From NCBI GenBank assembly GCA_030532125.1, contig JAUNLU010000001.1, positions 673,332 through 737,331 of the forward strand: DNA of 64,000 bases. Reading direction: 5' to 3'. Every line of letters starts with the position of its first letter. Position 1 is the first letter of the stretch. The notes beneath the pieces were generated by a model. It was given only the letters and a program-made list of their open reading frames with translations, was not told where the DNA came from and searched no databases. The position numbers were made by a program, and so were the translations under genes. Below, in pieces: positions 35,740-44,740 of the stretch. The DNA comes from Trueperella sp. (GTDB taxonomy: Bacteria; Actinomycetota; Actinomycetes; Actinomycetales; Actinomycetaceae).

Positions 35740-36285
35740 CTAGCTCTCTGCAGTTGCTTGGAACGTGAGCTGCAGTCCCTCCAACAACCCGGGAACTAGG
35801 TCCGCGCCGGAAAGCACTTGCGCATCGTCGTCATAATCTTTCATCCGGATTACACACCAAGTTTCACCGGTGCGCAATGCCGCTGCCACTATCCGCACGT
35901 CGCGCCGCTCCGGGTGATTGCGCAGGAATTCCAGCGCCTCGGATTCGTCTTCCGGGAGCTCTACTTCAACGCTGGGGGGCAAGACGATGCGTTCTACACT
36001 GACGGCGGCACCGCTAACTTCCTCCGGCCACACTATCTGCGTGATGAGCTCGCCGACGGTATCGATCTGCGGTAAATCTTCTTGTTCCACCGAAAAAAGA
36101 GTCTGGGGATCAGAAATTTCGGCGCTGGCTACATCTGCGGGCAGTTCCGCTGCCAGTTCCGGGTGTTGCTGTAGCGCCTCCTGGGCATACACCAGGGCAA
36201 ATAGCCGTAGGGGACCATCCCACCCGCCGCGCGCCACATGGCGTTCGATCTCGATCGTTGCTTTTGCTAGCTGATTTTCGCTCAC
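35740..36285 (-). CDS. Conserved actinobacterial hypothetical protein (PPA1363-like)
   Basis: A 181-residue acidic soluble protein beginning SENQLAKATIEIERHVARGGWDGPLRLFALV, which resembles a conserved actinobacterial family of unknown function found beside the Lon-like protease. The C-terminal half has EDESEALEFLRNHPERRDVRIVAAALRTGETWCVIRMKD. GTG 36285 is chosen because homologues I remember begin near SENQL; in-frame ATGs at 36303 and 36357 would add an unmatched leader. It is convergent with the protease gene and divergent from the UPF0182 gene. Confidence 0.72.
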   Translation of the reverse strand: MSENQLAKATIEIERHVARGGWDGPLRLFALVYAQEALQQHPELAAELPADVASAEISDPQTLFSVEQEDLPQIDTVGELITQIVWPEEVSGAAVSVERIVLPPSVEVELPEDESEALEFLRNHPERRDVRIVAAALRTGETWCVIRMKDYDDDAQVLSGADLVPGLLEGLQLTFQATAES

Positions 36286-36472
36286 GCGGTAATTGTGGCA
36301 CATTGTGCGGTTGGGTGCGCTAGGTGTACTGCATAGAGTGCCCAGGGGTACACCCATAGAATGCGCTCTGGGCGCACTACATAGAAACCGCCCCCGGCTT
36401 TGCGATACGTTTTAGGTAACGAATGGAAAAATGGCGCAAGAAGCGGCGCTAACAGTACGGACAAGAGGTTTC

Positions 36473-39400
36473 ATGACGACGTCTACTCCAGCCCCAGAGA
36501 AGCCGCAGCAACCCGGTGCAGCAAAGCCAAAAATGGGTGGCGCATTCATCCCCACCCTCGCAGTTTTGGCAGCCTTGCTGTTGGCAATAGTTATTTTCGC
36601 CGGTTTCTACACCGAACTGCAGTGGTTCAAACAGGTGGAAGCTGCCCGGGTGTTCTGGACGCAGTACGGTGCCACTATCGGCATTGGGCTAATCGGTGTG
36701 GTGCTAACTGCTGTGGTGGTGGCAGTGAGCCTGCGGATTGCGCTCGGAGCTAAGCCAGCCGGCAATGTGGTCCGCCTGGAAACGCCAGCAGAGCAGTATC
36801 GGAGTTTCATCTATGAGCGCCGCTGGCTGACCTACGGGGTAGTGCCGCTGGTTACCGGGCTGCTCTTCGGCTCGAGCCTGGGTGGGAACTGGCGGAGCTT
36901 CCTACTGCTGATTAACGGTTCCTCATTTGGGGTAAAAGATCCGGAATACGGGTTAGATGTTTCTTTCTTCGTATTCCTGTTGCCGGTGTTGCACGTTATC
37001 CTCTCCTTCTTGCTGATGCTGCTGGTGCTCAGTGCGCTGTTCTCCGCGATTGGGTACTGGGTTACCGAAGGTATCTCTGCACACGGCGGCAAATTCCGGG
37101 TTGCTAAGAAAGTAAAACGCCACGCCGCGATCTTATTGGCTATCGGTGCGCTGTTGATGGCAGTTCAGTATTGGCTGCGCCGCTATGATCTGTTGCTCGG
37201 CAATAATCAGCGTTTTTCTGGCGCCAGCTACACGGATATCAATGCCTCGAAACCGGGGTTAACTATTTTGGCGATTGCTGTGGCGCTGGTGGCATTGCTC
37301 TTCATTTACGCGGCGATTCGCCAGCAATTCAAGCCGGCCCTGGTGGGTATCGCCGCCTCGGTAGCTACTGCGCTCTTGGTCAGTTTCATCTATCCGGCGC
37401 TAGTGCAGAACTTCAAGGTGAAGCCAAATGCGGCAGAGTTGGAGTCCACCTTTATCCAGCGCAATATTGATGCCACTTTGGCAGCTTATGGCTTGGAAGA
37501 CGTCGAAATCCAGTCCTATCAGGCGCGTACGGATGTGGAGCCGGGGCAGTTGCGAAAAGACTCGGAGACTGCGGCGCAGATCCGGTTGTTGGATCCCAAT
37601 ATCGTAGATCCATCCTTTAACCAGCTGCAGCAAAACCGGCAGTACTACCAGTTTAAGAAGCCGCTCACGGTTGATCGCTACACTATTGACGACCAACTGC
37701 GGGACACCGTCATCGCAGTGCGAGAACTTAATCTGGACGGTTTGGATAACGAGCGCCGCAGCTGGGTTAATGACCACACGGTATATACCCACGGCTTTGG
37801 GGTGGCGGCTGCCTACGGCAACACCATGAATACTCGCGGGGACCCGGCGTTCTGGGAGGCAGGTATCCCGTCAGTTGGCGAGCTGGGCGACTACGAACCG
37901 CGGGTGTACTTCGGGCAGCAGTCTCCGGAATACTCCATTGTGGGTGCGCCAGAAGGTTCGGAAGAATGGGAACTGGACTACCCGGATGACGAAGCCCCGA
38001 ATGGCCAGGTGAATACCACTTATAAGGGTGATGGTGGCCCGGCTATTGCTAATGCATTTGAAAAACTCATGTACGCGGTCAAGTTCCGGTCTACGGATAT
38101 TTTCTTCTCCGACCGGGTAACCAATGAGTCGCAGATTTTATTCGATCGCGATCCACATGAGCGGGTGCGCAAAGTCGCCCCGTACTTGACCTTGGATGCG
38201 AAGGCAGTGCCCGCCGTCGTCGATATGGACGGGAACCCGGACACTCGCAAAGACTTAGTGTGGATTATCGATGCCTACACCACGTCGAATAACTATCCGT
38301 ATTCAGCGCGGGAAACTTTGGAGGACGCCACGGCGGACTCGCTGACGCGGGGCATGATGCAGGCGCCGGAGGAAGTTAACTACATCCGCAACTCGGTGAA
38401 GGCGGTAGTCAATGCTTATGACGGCTCGGTTACCCTCTACCAGTGGGATGACGAAGACCCGATTTTGCAGGCGTGGTCGCAGATTTTCTCGGGGCAGATT
38501 ACTCCACTATCAGAAATGCCGGGCGATCTGATTGCGCACGTGCGCTACCCGGAAGATTTATTCAAAGTGCAGCGGCAACTTTTGGCGCGGTACCACGTGA
38601 CGGACGCTAAGTCGTTCTACTACGGTGGCGATTTCTGGCGGGTGCCGCTGGAGCCAACGCAGGAAGCTTCACCGACCACGCCGAAGCAGCCGCCTTACTA
38701 CTTAACGTTAAAGATGCCGGGGCAGGATGAGGCCTCGTTCTCGCTGACTACCTCTTATATCCCGGGCGGTAACACCAACCGCAACGTGATGACCGGCTTC
38801 TTGGCAGCCGATGGCAATGCCGGCAACGAGAAGGGCAAAATTGCTGATACTTATGGCAAGTTGCGGCTATTGGAGTTGCCGCGTGACTTGACTGTGCCGG
38901 GACCAGGGCAGGCCGAGAATACTATGCTTACCAATCCAAAGGTCTCCACCGATTTGAACTTGCTGCGGCAAGGCGGAACACAGACGTTGGAAGGTAACTT
39001 GCTGTCCTTGCCAATTGGCGACGGCTTACTCTATGTGCAGCCGATCTATGTGCAGGCTTCGAAGGGTACCCAGTATCCGACTTTGCAGTACGTATTGACG
39101 CTATTTGGGGACAAGGTCGGGTTCGCCCCCACTTTGGATGAATCGCTTGACCAAGTATTTGGCGGTGACTCTGGTGTTTCGGCAGGTGATGTGAATGTGG
39201 CTGGTGATAAGGAAGCCCCGATAACTGGCGGCAAGGCACCGGGGGCTACCGCGGCGCCGTCTGCTCCCCAAGGGGATAATACGCCACCGGCAGCAACTGG
39301 ACCGGCAGCAGCTCGGCTCGATGCGGCACTGCAGGCGGCCAAGAAGGCAATCCAAGATTCTGATGCTGCGATGAAGAATGGTGACTGGGCGGCGTATGGT

Positions 39401-39475
39401 AAGGCGCAAGATGCGTTGAATAAAGCCATCGAGCAAGCCGTTACTGCTCAGCAGGAGCTGGATGCTAAGAAATAG
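36473..39475 (+). CDS. UPF0182 family large membrane protein
   Basis: A 1000-residue membrane protein of the UPF0182 family, widespread in actinobacteria and of unknown role. About seven hydrophobic segments fill the first third (TLAVLAALLLAIVIFAGFY, FFVFLLPVLHVILSFLLMLLVLSALFSA and others). A large extracytoplasmic part follows, with family text such as YELKVKPNAAELE-like FKVKPNAAELESTFIQRNIDATLAAYGL, ARETLEDATADSLTRG and VNYIRNSVKAVVNAYDGSVTLYQWD. The C-terminus is Ala/Pro-rich and ends in a charged helix. ATG 36473 is preferred over 36431 because AGAGG precedes it. It is followed by a strong hairpin terminator. Confidence 0.92.
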   Translation: MTTSTPAPEKPQQPGAAKPKMGGAFIPTLAVLAALLLAIVIFAGFYTELQWFKQVEAARVFWTQYGATIGIGLIGVVLTAVVVAVSLRIALGAKPAGNVVRLETPAEQYRSFIYERRWLTYGVVPLVTGLLFGSSLGGNWRSFLLLINGSSFGVKDPEYGLDVSFFVFLLPVLHVILSFLLMLLVLSALFSAIGYWVTEGISAHGGKFRVAKKVKRHAAILLAIGALLMAVQYWLRRYDLLLGNNQRFSGASYTDINASKPGLTILAIAVALVALLFIYAAIRQQFKPALVGIAASVATALLVSFIYPALVQNFKVKPNAAELESTFIQRNIDATLAAYGLEDVEIQSYQARTDVEPGQLRKDSETAAQIRLLDPNIVDPSFNQLQQNRQYYQFKKPLTVDRYTIDDQLRDTVIAVRELNLDGLDNERRSWVNDHTVYTHGFGVAAAYGNTMNTRGDPAFWEAGIPSVGELGDYEPRVYFGQQSPEYSIVGAPEGSEEWELDYPDDEAPNGQVNTTYKGDGGPAIANAFEKLMYAVKFRSTDIFFSDRVTNESQILFDRDPHERVRKVAPYLTLDAKAVPAVVDMDGNPDTRKDLVWIIDAYTTSNNYPYSARETLEDATADSLTRGMMQAPEEVNYIRNSVKAVVNAYDGSVTLYQWDDEDPILQAWSQIFSGQITPLSEMPGDLIAHVRYPEDLFKVQRQLLARYHVTDAKSFYYGGDFWRVPLEPTQEASPTTPKQPPYYLTLKMPGQDEASFSLTTSYIPGGNTNRNVMTGFLAADGNAGNEKGKIADTYGKLRLLELPRDLTVPGPGQAENTMLTNPKVSTDLNLLRQGGTQTLEGNLLSLPIGDGLLYVQPIYVQASKGTQYPTLQYVLTLFGDKVGFAPTLDESLDQVFGGDSGVSAGDVNVAGDKEAPITGGKAPGATAAPSAPQGDNTPPAATGPAAARLDAALQAAKKAIQDSDAAMKNGDWAAYGKAQDALNKAIEQAVTAQQELDAKK

Positions 39476-39502
39476 GCTATAGCCAGTTAGCTACGTGAGA
39501 AA

Positions 39503-39539
39503 AGGCACCCGACCTGCGCTTGAAGCAGGTCGGGTGCCT
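39503..39539 (+). terminator. Strong hairpin terminator after the UPF0182 gene
   Basis: A perfect 15-bp G+C-rich stem (AGGCACCCGACCTGC with its complement) closes a 7-nt loop, 27 nt after the stop. No T-run follows, but such hairpins are common terminators in actinobacteria. It isolates the UPF0182 gene from the tRNA. Confidence 0.75.
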
Positions 39540-39559
39540 GATTAATATGGGGGATACGC

Positions 39560-39634
<75 letters not shown>

Positions 39635-39638
39635 GAGG

Positions 39639-39682
39639 AAAGCCCGGTATTTAGGCGAAAAGTTGCTTAGATACCGGGCTTT
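39639..39682 (+). terminator. Intrinsic terminator after tRNA-fMet
   Basis: AAAGCCCGGTAT (39639-39650) pairs with ATACCGGGCTTT (39671-39682), and TATTTTG follows, so this is a good rho-independent terminator. The CCGGTATTTAG part recurs at 43711-43721. Confidence 0.8.
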
Positions 39683-39918
39683 ATTTTGTCCAGAATCGGA
39701 CGAGGGGCCATTAAAGGAATCAGTTATTTTCTGAAACGGCCCGCATCGTGGTCAACATTGACTCCTTCAGCAGCCTCAATCGAAATCACCTCATTAAACA
39801 CCAATACGGGGTAAATAGATTTTTCCGACCATAATAAGTTACAGTTTGAAATGGTTGGTTTATCACCTCTGACCAAAATCATCAGAAACATTTCCTGCGG
39901 TCAAAAAGAGTAAAGGTC

Positions 39919-42588
39919 GTGACCAGAGCACTTAGAGATCAAACTGCCATCATTTGGCTGCTAGCAGCAATCGCAATTGCTATTTGGCGAAAATGGGTGC
40001 CAGATTCTGCGTGGCTGATGGTGCACCTGGTGCTGTTGGGTGCGCTTAGTCACTCGGTGATGGTTTGGTCGGAACATTTTGCCAAGACGCTACTGCGCGT
40101 GCCCCTTTCGCAATGTGCAACGGGCCGTTATGGGATGCTCGCACTTGGATCGCTGGCCGTGCTCGTCTCGATGCCCGCGAACTTTTGGGCCGGCGTCGTC
40201 ACCGGAGCAACTCTAATTGCGGGCGCAGTTATTTGGCATCTGAGCGCAATTTTGCAGGCCCTGCGCCGCGCCCTGCCGACTAGATTCCGCAAGGTCACGT
40301 ACTACTACCTGGCCTCGAGTATCTTTCTACCGATCGGCGCGAGCTTTGGCGCCGCCCTCGCGTATGGACTCTCTGACACGTGGCATGCGCGGTCTTTGGC
40401 GGCACACATAATCCTGAACGTATTTGGGTGGATTGGCTTGACCGTGATCGGCACGTTGGTAACCTTCTGGCCTACGTTGCTACGTGCCCGGATGGATGAC
40501 CGCGCGGAAAAACTCGCCGCACACGCCCTACCAATTTTTATTGTTGCAATCGCAGTTGGGGTTACTGGGGCATTGACCGGAGCGCGTTGGGTCATCCTGG
40601 GCGGTCTGCTTATCTACATCGTCGGTCTAATCTGGGTGGGGCGATCCATGATCCTGCCGATAAAGAAGCGCGGAATCACCGAGTTTGCCCCCGCCTCTGT
40701 TGGTGCCGCATTGCTGTGGGCACTGGTGGGAATGTGCTTCATGGTGGTGCGCCTGGCGATGTCGTGGGAGTCCTTTACTGACACCATCTTTACCACTGCA
40801 GGTATTTTTGCCTTGGGATTCGGTGTGCAGATTCTGCTGGGAGCCCTCACGCATCTATTCCCGATGGCCATCGGCGGCGGACCCGCCGGGTCGCGCGCCG
40901 CACTCACCGAACTGACGCGTCTTTCCACCTGGCGACTCACAGTCACCAATCTTGGCCTAGTCCTACTTCTTCTTCCACTGCCTAAGTGGATGTGGGTCGG
41001 CGTCGCCGTCGTAACCATCGCAGCTGTTGCTGCGTTCTTGCCGCTACTGTTCCGCGCTCTGTTTGCCGCATTGCGAATAAAACATGCACAACAAAATGAG
41101 AGTGCCCCGGCGAACGCTACGCAGGCGGAAGATAGCGCGGCCGCGAGTGCACAGGTTGCGGCCCCTACCGCTGCCAAACCGGGAATCGAGCGCACGCTGG
41201 TGCGGCCCGGCCAGTTCGTGGCTGCGGTTCTGACCTTGACGGTCGCGCTGACTGTAGGCGTTACTCTGCAACCAGCGACTTTCGTCCTCACGCTAAATCA
41301 CATGTTTACCGCAACTGGAGACAGTGCCAATGCCGTCTCGCCCACCGGTGAGACCACAGAAGTCACCGTCACAGCAGCCGATATGCGGTTCACGCCCTCA
41401 AGTATTGATGTTCCGGCTGGAAACCGATTAGTGATTACGGTGGTTAATGAGGACGAAGTATCCTCACATGACCTGGTGGTCGCCGACAGGCGGACAAAGC
41501 GGCTGTTACCCGGTGAGAGCGAAGTGTTAGACGCCGGGATCATCACCACGAGCATTGAGGGGTGGTGTTCGATTGCTGGGCACCGCCAAATGGGTATGGT
41601 AATTCAGATCAATGCCATCGGAGGGTCTGAAGCGTCGTCTGCGTCTGCCCAAAAGAATGGCGGACATAATCACGGAAGTGCCCACATCATGCCAGATCTG
41701 GATCAGCAACTGCACCAGGTTATTGATCCAAAGCTGCCACAGCGTACGGACGCAACCGTGCACAAGCTAAACATTGACGTAACCGAGCTGCCTCTGGAAG
41801 TGGCACCCGGAATCTGGCAAAAACGCTGGACATTCAATGGCAAGAGTGTGGCGCCAACTTTGCGCGGACGCGTTGGCGATACCTTTGAAATCACACTAAC
41901 CAACAACGGGACGATGGGGCACTCGATTGATTTCCACGCTGGAGCGCTCGCGCCCGACGAACCTATGCGCACAATACCGCCCGGCGAATCACTGGTCTAC
42001 ACGTTTAAGGCTGAGCGCGCCGGGATTTGGCTGTACCACTGCGCAACGCACCCTATGGCCAGCCATATTGCGGCCGGAATGCATGGGGCGGTCATCATCG
42101 AACCGGACCACCTTGAGCCCGTCGAGAACGAGTTCGTCTTTGTGCAGTCTGAAATCTACCTGGGGGACCAGTACGATTCACCCGAAACTGCACAGGAAGT
42201 GAATGCGGACAAGGTCTTGGCTGAATCACCCGACCTCATGGCATTCAACGGCATCGCCGACCAGTATGTGCAAAACCCGATCGAAGTTCCGGTCGGGGAG
42301 CGGGTACGAATCTGGCTTATGGACGCTGGCCCCACCCGCGCATTTCCATTCCATATTGTCGGCACGCAGTTTGATACGACTTGGACCGAAGGTGCCTATA
42401 CCTTAAAGGCGGGCAGAGACGCCTTTGGGTATCCGCAAGGTGGTGCACAAGTGCTGCCCCTATTGGCGGCCCAAGGCGGATTCGTTGAGCTCGTCTTCCC
42501 CGAAGCGGGCACGTACACCGCCGTCAACCACGCGATGATTGACGGCGAGAAGGGTGCTAGGGCTATTTTCAAAGCGGTCGAAAAATGA
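39919..42588 (+). CDS. nirK: Membrane-fused copper nitrite reductase (NirK) with extra cupredoxin domain
   Basis: Predicted to reduce nitrite to NO at the cell surface. The 889-residue protein has three parts. Residues about 1-385 form a polytopic membrane domain with many hydrophobic segments (NnrS-like). Residues about 480-560 form a cupredoxin with SHDL and WCSIAGHRQMGM, giving a His-Cys-His-Met type-1 copper set. Residues about 610-889 are NirK: GHSIDFH (near 668), LYHCATHPMASHIAAGM (near 706), FPFHIVG (near 808) and VNHAMID (near 870) supply type-1 and type-2 ligands, and Asp of SIDFH is the catalytic acid. GTG start with AAAGG upstream. Codon choice differs from neighbours, hinting at transfer. 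Confidence 0.88.
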   Translation: MTRALRDQTAIIWLLAAIAIAIWRKWVPDSAWLMVHLVLLGALSHSVMVWSEHFAKTLLRVPLSQCATGRYGMLALGSLAVLVSMPANFWAGVVTGATLIAGAVIWHLSAILQALRRALPTRFRKVTYYYLASSIFLPIGASFGAALAYGLSDTWHARSLAAHIILNVFGWIGLTVIGTLVTFWPTLLRARMDDRAEKLAAHALPIFIVAIAVGVTGALTGARWVILGGLLIYIVGLIWVGRSMILPIKKRGITEFAPASVGAALLWALVGMCFMVVRLAMSWESFTDTIFTTAGIFALGFGVQILLGALTHLFPMAIGGGPAGSRAALTELTRLSTWRLTVTNLGLVLLLLPLPKWMWVGVAVVTIAAVAAFLPLLFRALFAALRIKHAQQNESAPANATQAEDSAAASAQVAAPTAAKPGIERTLVRPGQFVAAVLTLTVALTVGVTLQPATFVLTLNHMFTATGDSANAVSPTGETTEVTVTAADMRFTPSSIDVPAGNRLVITVVNEDEVSSHDLVVADRRTKRLLPGESEVLDAGIITTSIEGWCSIAGHRQMGMVIQINAIGGSEASSASAQKNGGHNHGSAHIMPDLDQQLHQVIDPKLPQRTDATVHKLNIDVTELPLEVAPGIWQKRWTFNGKSVAPTLRGRVGDTFEITLTNNGTMGHSIDFHAGALAPDEPMRTIPPGESLVYTFKAERAGIWLYHCATHPMASHIAAGMHGAVIIEPDHLEPVENEFVFVQSEIYLGDQYDSPETAQEVNADKVLAESPDLMAFNGIADQYVQNPIEVPVGERVRIWLMDAGPTRAFPFHIVGTQFDTTWTEGAYTLKAGRDAFGYPQGGAQVLPLLAAQGGFVELVFPEAGTYTAVNHAMIDGEKGARAIFKAVEK

Positions 42589-43670
42589 GGAAGGATCCGG
42601 TAAAGCTGCGCATCGGTCTGCTGGCTCTGGGCGGGGTCTCTCTGCTAGCAGGGCTGAACGCCGCTCTCGTCGCCCTTGGCGTGTGGGCGCCAGTGAACGA
42701 ACCGCGCATGGCGGATATTCACGGCATGGTGATGACGCTCGGTTTCATGGGAACTCTTATTTCGCTAGAGCGTGCTCAAAGCCTCCGACAGAATTGGGCT
42801 TACCTTGCCCCCGCGGTAATAGGAGCGGGCGCGCTCGCCCTTGTTACCGGACGACTAGCGCTGGGGTCGCTGCTACTGATTCAAGGAACTGCACTATTTG
42901 CGCTGGTCTATGTGGCGCTATGGTGGCGCGCACGAGTGCCACTGTTGGTCATTCAAGTCGCATCCGCGTTGATGGCACTTTTAGCGGCGATATTGTGGCT
43001 GTTCTTTGCCGTGAACGAACTGATTCCACTACTGGCCAGCTACCTGGTGTTGACGATTGCGTCGGAGCGTGCGGAACTTGCGGCCCTCACGATTAAGAAC
43101 GCACCGCAGATTCTGGCAGTTTTCACACTGCCGCTGGCGCTGCTGCCGGTTGCAACGCTCGTGTGGCCGGATGCGATCAGGGCTTTTGGTCTGACCATCA
43201 TTTTGCTGGCCATCTGGTTACTGCGCGCAGATATTGTGCGCAAAATGATCTTCACTTCCGGGCTGTACCGGTTCAACGCGGCTGCCCTGGGGATGGGGTA
43301 CATCTGGCTGATAGTTGCTGGCCTGACGTGGATCGTCAACGGGAAAGTCGCGATGGGTGCGGTATATGATCTGACGATTCACGCTACGTTTATCGGCTTT
43401 GGAATCTCGATGATTATGGCGCATGCCCCGGTCATTTTCCCTGCGGTACTGTCCAGGCCGTTGCCTTACCACGTGGCCTTGTGGCCGCCACTGGTTGGCC
43501 TGCACGTGGGGCTCGCCATCCGCTTTGCCGGCTACCTCGCCGGATCAAATCCGGTCTGGCACGCGGGCGCCATCGTCAACGTATTGTCCATTTTGGCATT
43601 TGTGCTCAGCGCAGCCGTACTAGTCATCACGGCCAAACCCACTAAAGCAACGCCTGCGCTACGCGGGTAA
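42585..43670 (+). CDS. NnrS-like polytopic membrane protein
   Basis: A 361-residue integral membrane protein with about 11-12 hydrophobic segments and little else (for example LLALGGVSLLAGLNAALVALGVWAP, VFTLPLALLPVATLVWP). Conserved-looking residues include MADIHGMVMTLGFMGTLISLERA and HATFIGFGISMIMAHAPVIFPAVL, whose His residues suggest haem or metal binding as in NnrS-type proteins (inference). The ATG overlaps the nirK stop (ATGA), so the two are translationally coupled. It also resembles the membrane domain fused to NirK. A link to NO or copper handling is likely from context. Codon use matches nirK rather than the host genes. Confidence 0.78.
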   Translation: MRKDPVKLRIGLLALGGVSLLAGLNAALVALGVWAPVNEPRMADIHGMVMTLGFMGTLISLERAQSLRQNWAYLAPAVIGAGALALVTGRLALGSLLLIQGTALFALVYVALWWRARVPLLVIQVASALMALLAAILWLFFAVNELIPLLASYLVLTIASERAELAALTIKNAPQILAVFTLPLALLPVATLVWPDAIRAFGLTIILLAIWLLRADIVRKMIFTSGLYRFNAAALGMGYIWLIVAGLTWIVNGKVAMGAVYDLTIHATFIGFGISMIMAHAPVIFPAVLSRPLPYHVALWPPLVGLHVGLAIRFAGYLAGSNPVWHAGAIVNVLSILAFVLSAAVLVITAKPTKATPALRG

Positions 43671-43687
43671 TCTGCATGGCTTAGCCC

Positions 43688-43719
43688 AAATACCGGCGTC
43701 GTTAAAGGGACCGGTATTT
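43688..43719 (+). terminator. Hairpin after the nirK operon
   Basis: AAATACCGG (43688-43696) pairs with CCGGTATTT (43711-43719) around a 14-nt loop, 17 nt after the stop. No T-run. The stem sequence resembles that of the terminator after tRNA-fMet. Confidence 0.5.
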
Positions 43720-43740
43720 AGCTGTGGGAAAAGTCGGTTC

Positions 43741-44508
43741 TTACTTAATGTACTGCCTTACCTCGTCCGGGAAGTCGCGCACTAGGAAGGAATACAGGTA
43801 AAATTTTCCGTCGCTACCCTTTGCAAAATCAAACTCATTCAAGAGGTGGCTACCCGTTGTGGCGTACGTGTAGCTGATAGTGCCAAGTGGAGTCAAAGCC
43901 TGGGCTCCTACGTCTTCAGGCTTTCCGTACCGCGCGATAAAGTCATCAATGCTCATACTGAGAGCGGCGTCACCTACTTTGGCAAACCCCTCATATCGGT
44001 GCGGGTTGGCGGCGAACTCAGTCTCCAAGTCATCGGGCACGTTGTGGAAGACGGTAATACTTCGAACGATAGCTTCAGCAACGGGAGCTTCAGCATCACT
44101 TTCATTCCTCAACCCGATATTCACTATCATGCCGTCTTTACCGGGGAACTTCATAGGCAGGTTGTCCTTGTCGCCGGGACCGAGCATGAGAGCGAGGATA
44201 TCTTCAATTGTTACGTCTTCACGTTTGGTGTCAAACTGCCAGTCGAGCGCTTCGACCATTTCACGCACTGTAACTCCGGTCTGCAGCGTTTTGCCTGCCA
44301 GGACAAACTCTTTCGATGCCGCAATATCTGGCGCATCTTTGGGAAGTTTCCACTCAGCGGCCATCTCGCTCTCTTCATCAGTATTTTGAGTTTCTGACTG
44401 TTGAGCGCTAGTAGGCTCGGATGCGGGTTCATCGGATCCACCAGAGCAGGCAGTCAAAGCTGTAAGTGACAGTGCAGCAGCTAGGGCTACCAGGCTAAGT
44501 TTCTTCAT
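43741..44508 (-). CDS. Secreted lipoprotein of unknown function
   Basis: A 255-residue predicted lipoprotein: KKLSLVALAAALSLTALTAC is a signal peptide with the lipobox LTAC (Cys at residue 21). A short Ser/Glu/Gln-rich linker (about residues 22-50) precedes a soluble domain. I see no known motif; the mature part has a mixed alpha/beta look. The ATG has AAGGAG 7 nt upstream. It ends just after the nirK segment's terminator, convergent with it. GAATGCGCATTC, a 12-bp palindrome, lies 43 nt upstream of the start. Function unknown. Confidence 0.8.
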   Translation of the reverse strand: MKKLSLVALAAALSLTALTACSGGSDEPASEPTSAQQSETQNTDEESEMAAEWKLPKDAPDIAASKEFVLAGKTLQTGVTVREMVEALDWQFDTKREDVTIEDILALMLGPGDKDNLPMKFPGKDGMIVNIGLRNESDAEAPVAEAIVRSITVFHNVPDDLETEFAANPHRYEGFAKVGDAALSMSIDDFIARYGKPEDVGAQALTPLGTISYTYATTGSHLLNEFDFAKGSDGKFYLYSFLVRDFPDEVRQYIK

Positions 44509-44740
44509 GCGTGTTCTCCTTATTAAATGCCGAGCTGCGCACTGGAGTTTGAATGCGCATTCTTTTACTTAGCGTAACGGAAAAATACGGGCGTTAGTCA
44601 GATGTTCCTTGTTGTTCATTTCCTTTTAAGAATCACGCCGTAGCCTCGCCTAGTGTGTCCGGTTTGCTTATGGTGACGCCGGGCAAAAATCAGTAAACGC
44701 GAGTTTTTCTGTCCATAGGACGGCAGAGAAAGGATATCTG

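Noticed and set aside
40614..41291. 225-residue minus-strand ORF inside nirK
   Set aside because: The nirK frame carries recognisable copper sites and this antisense frame has no motif.
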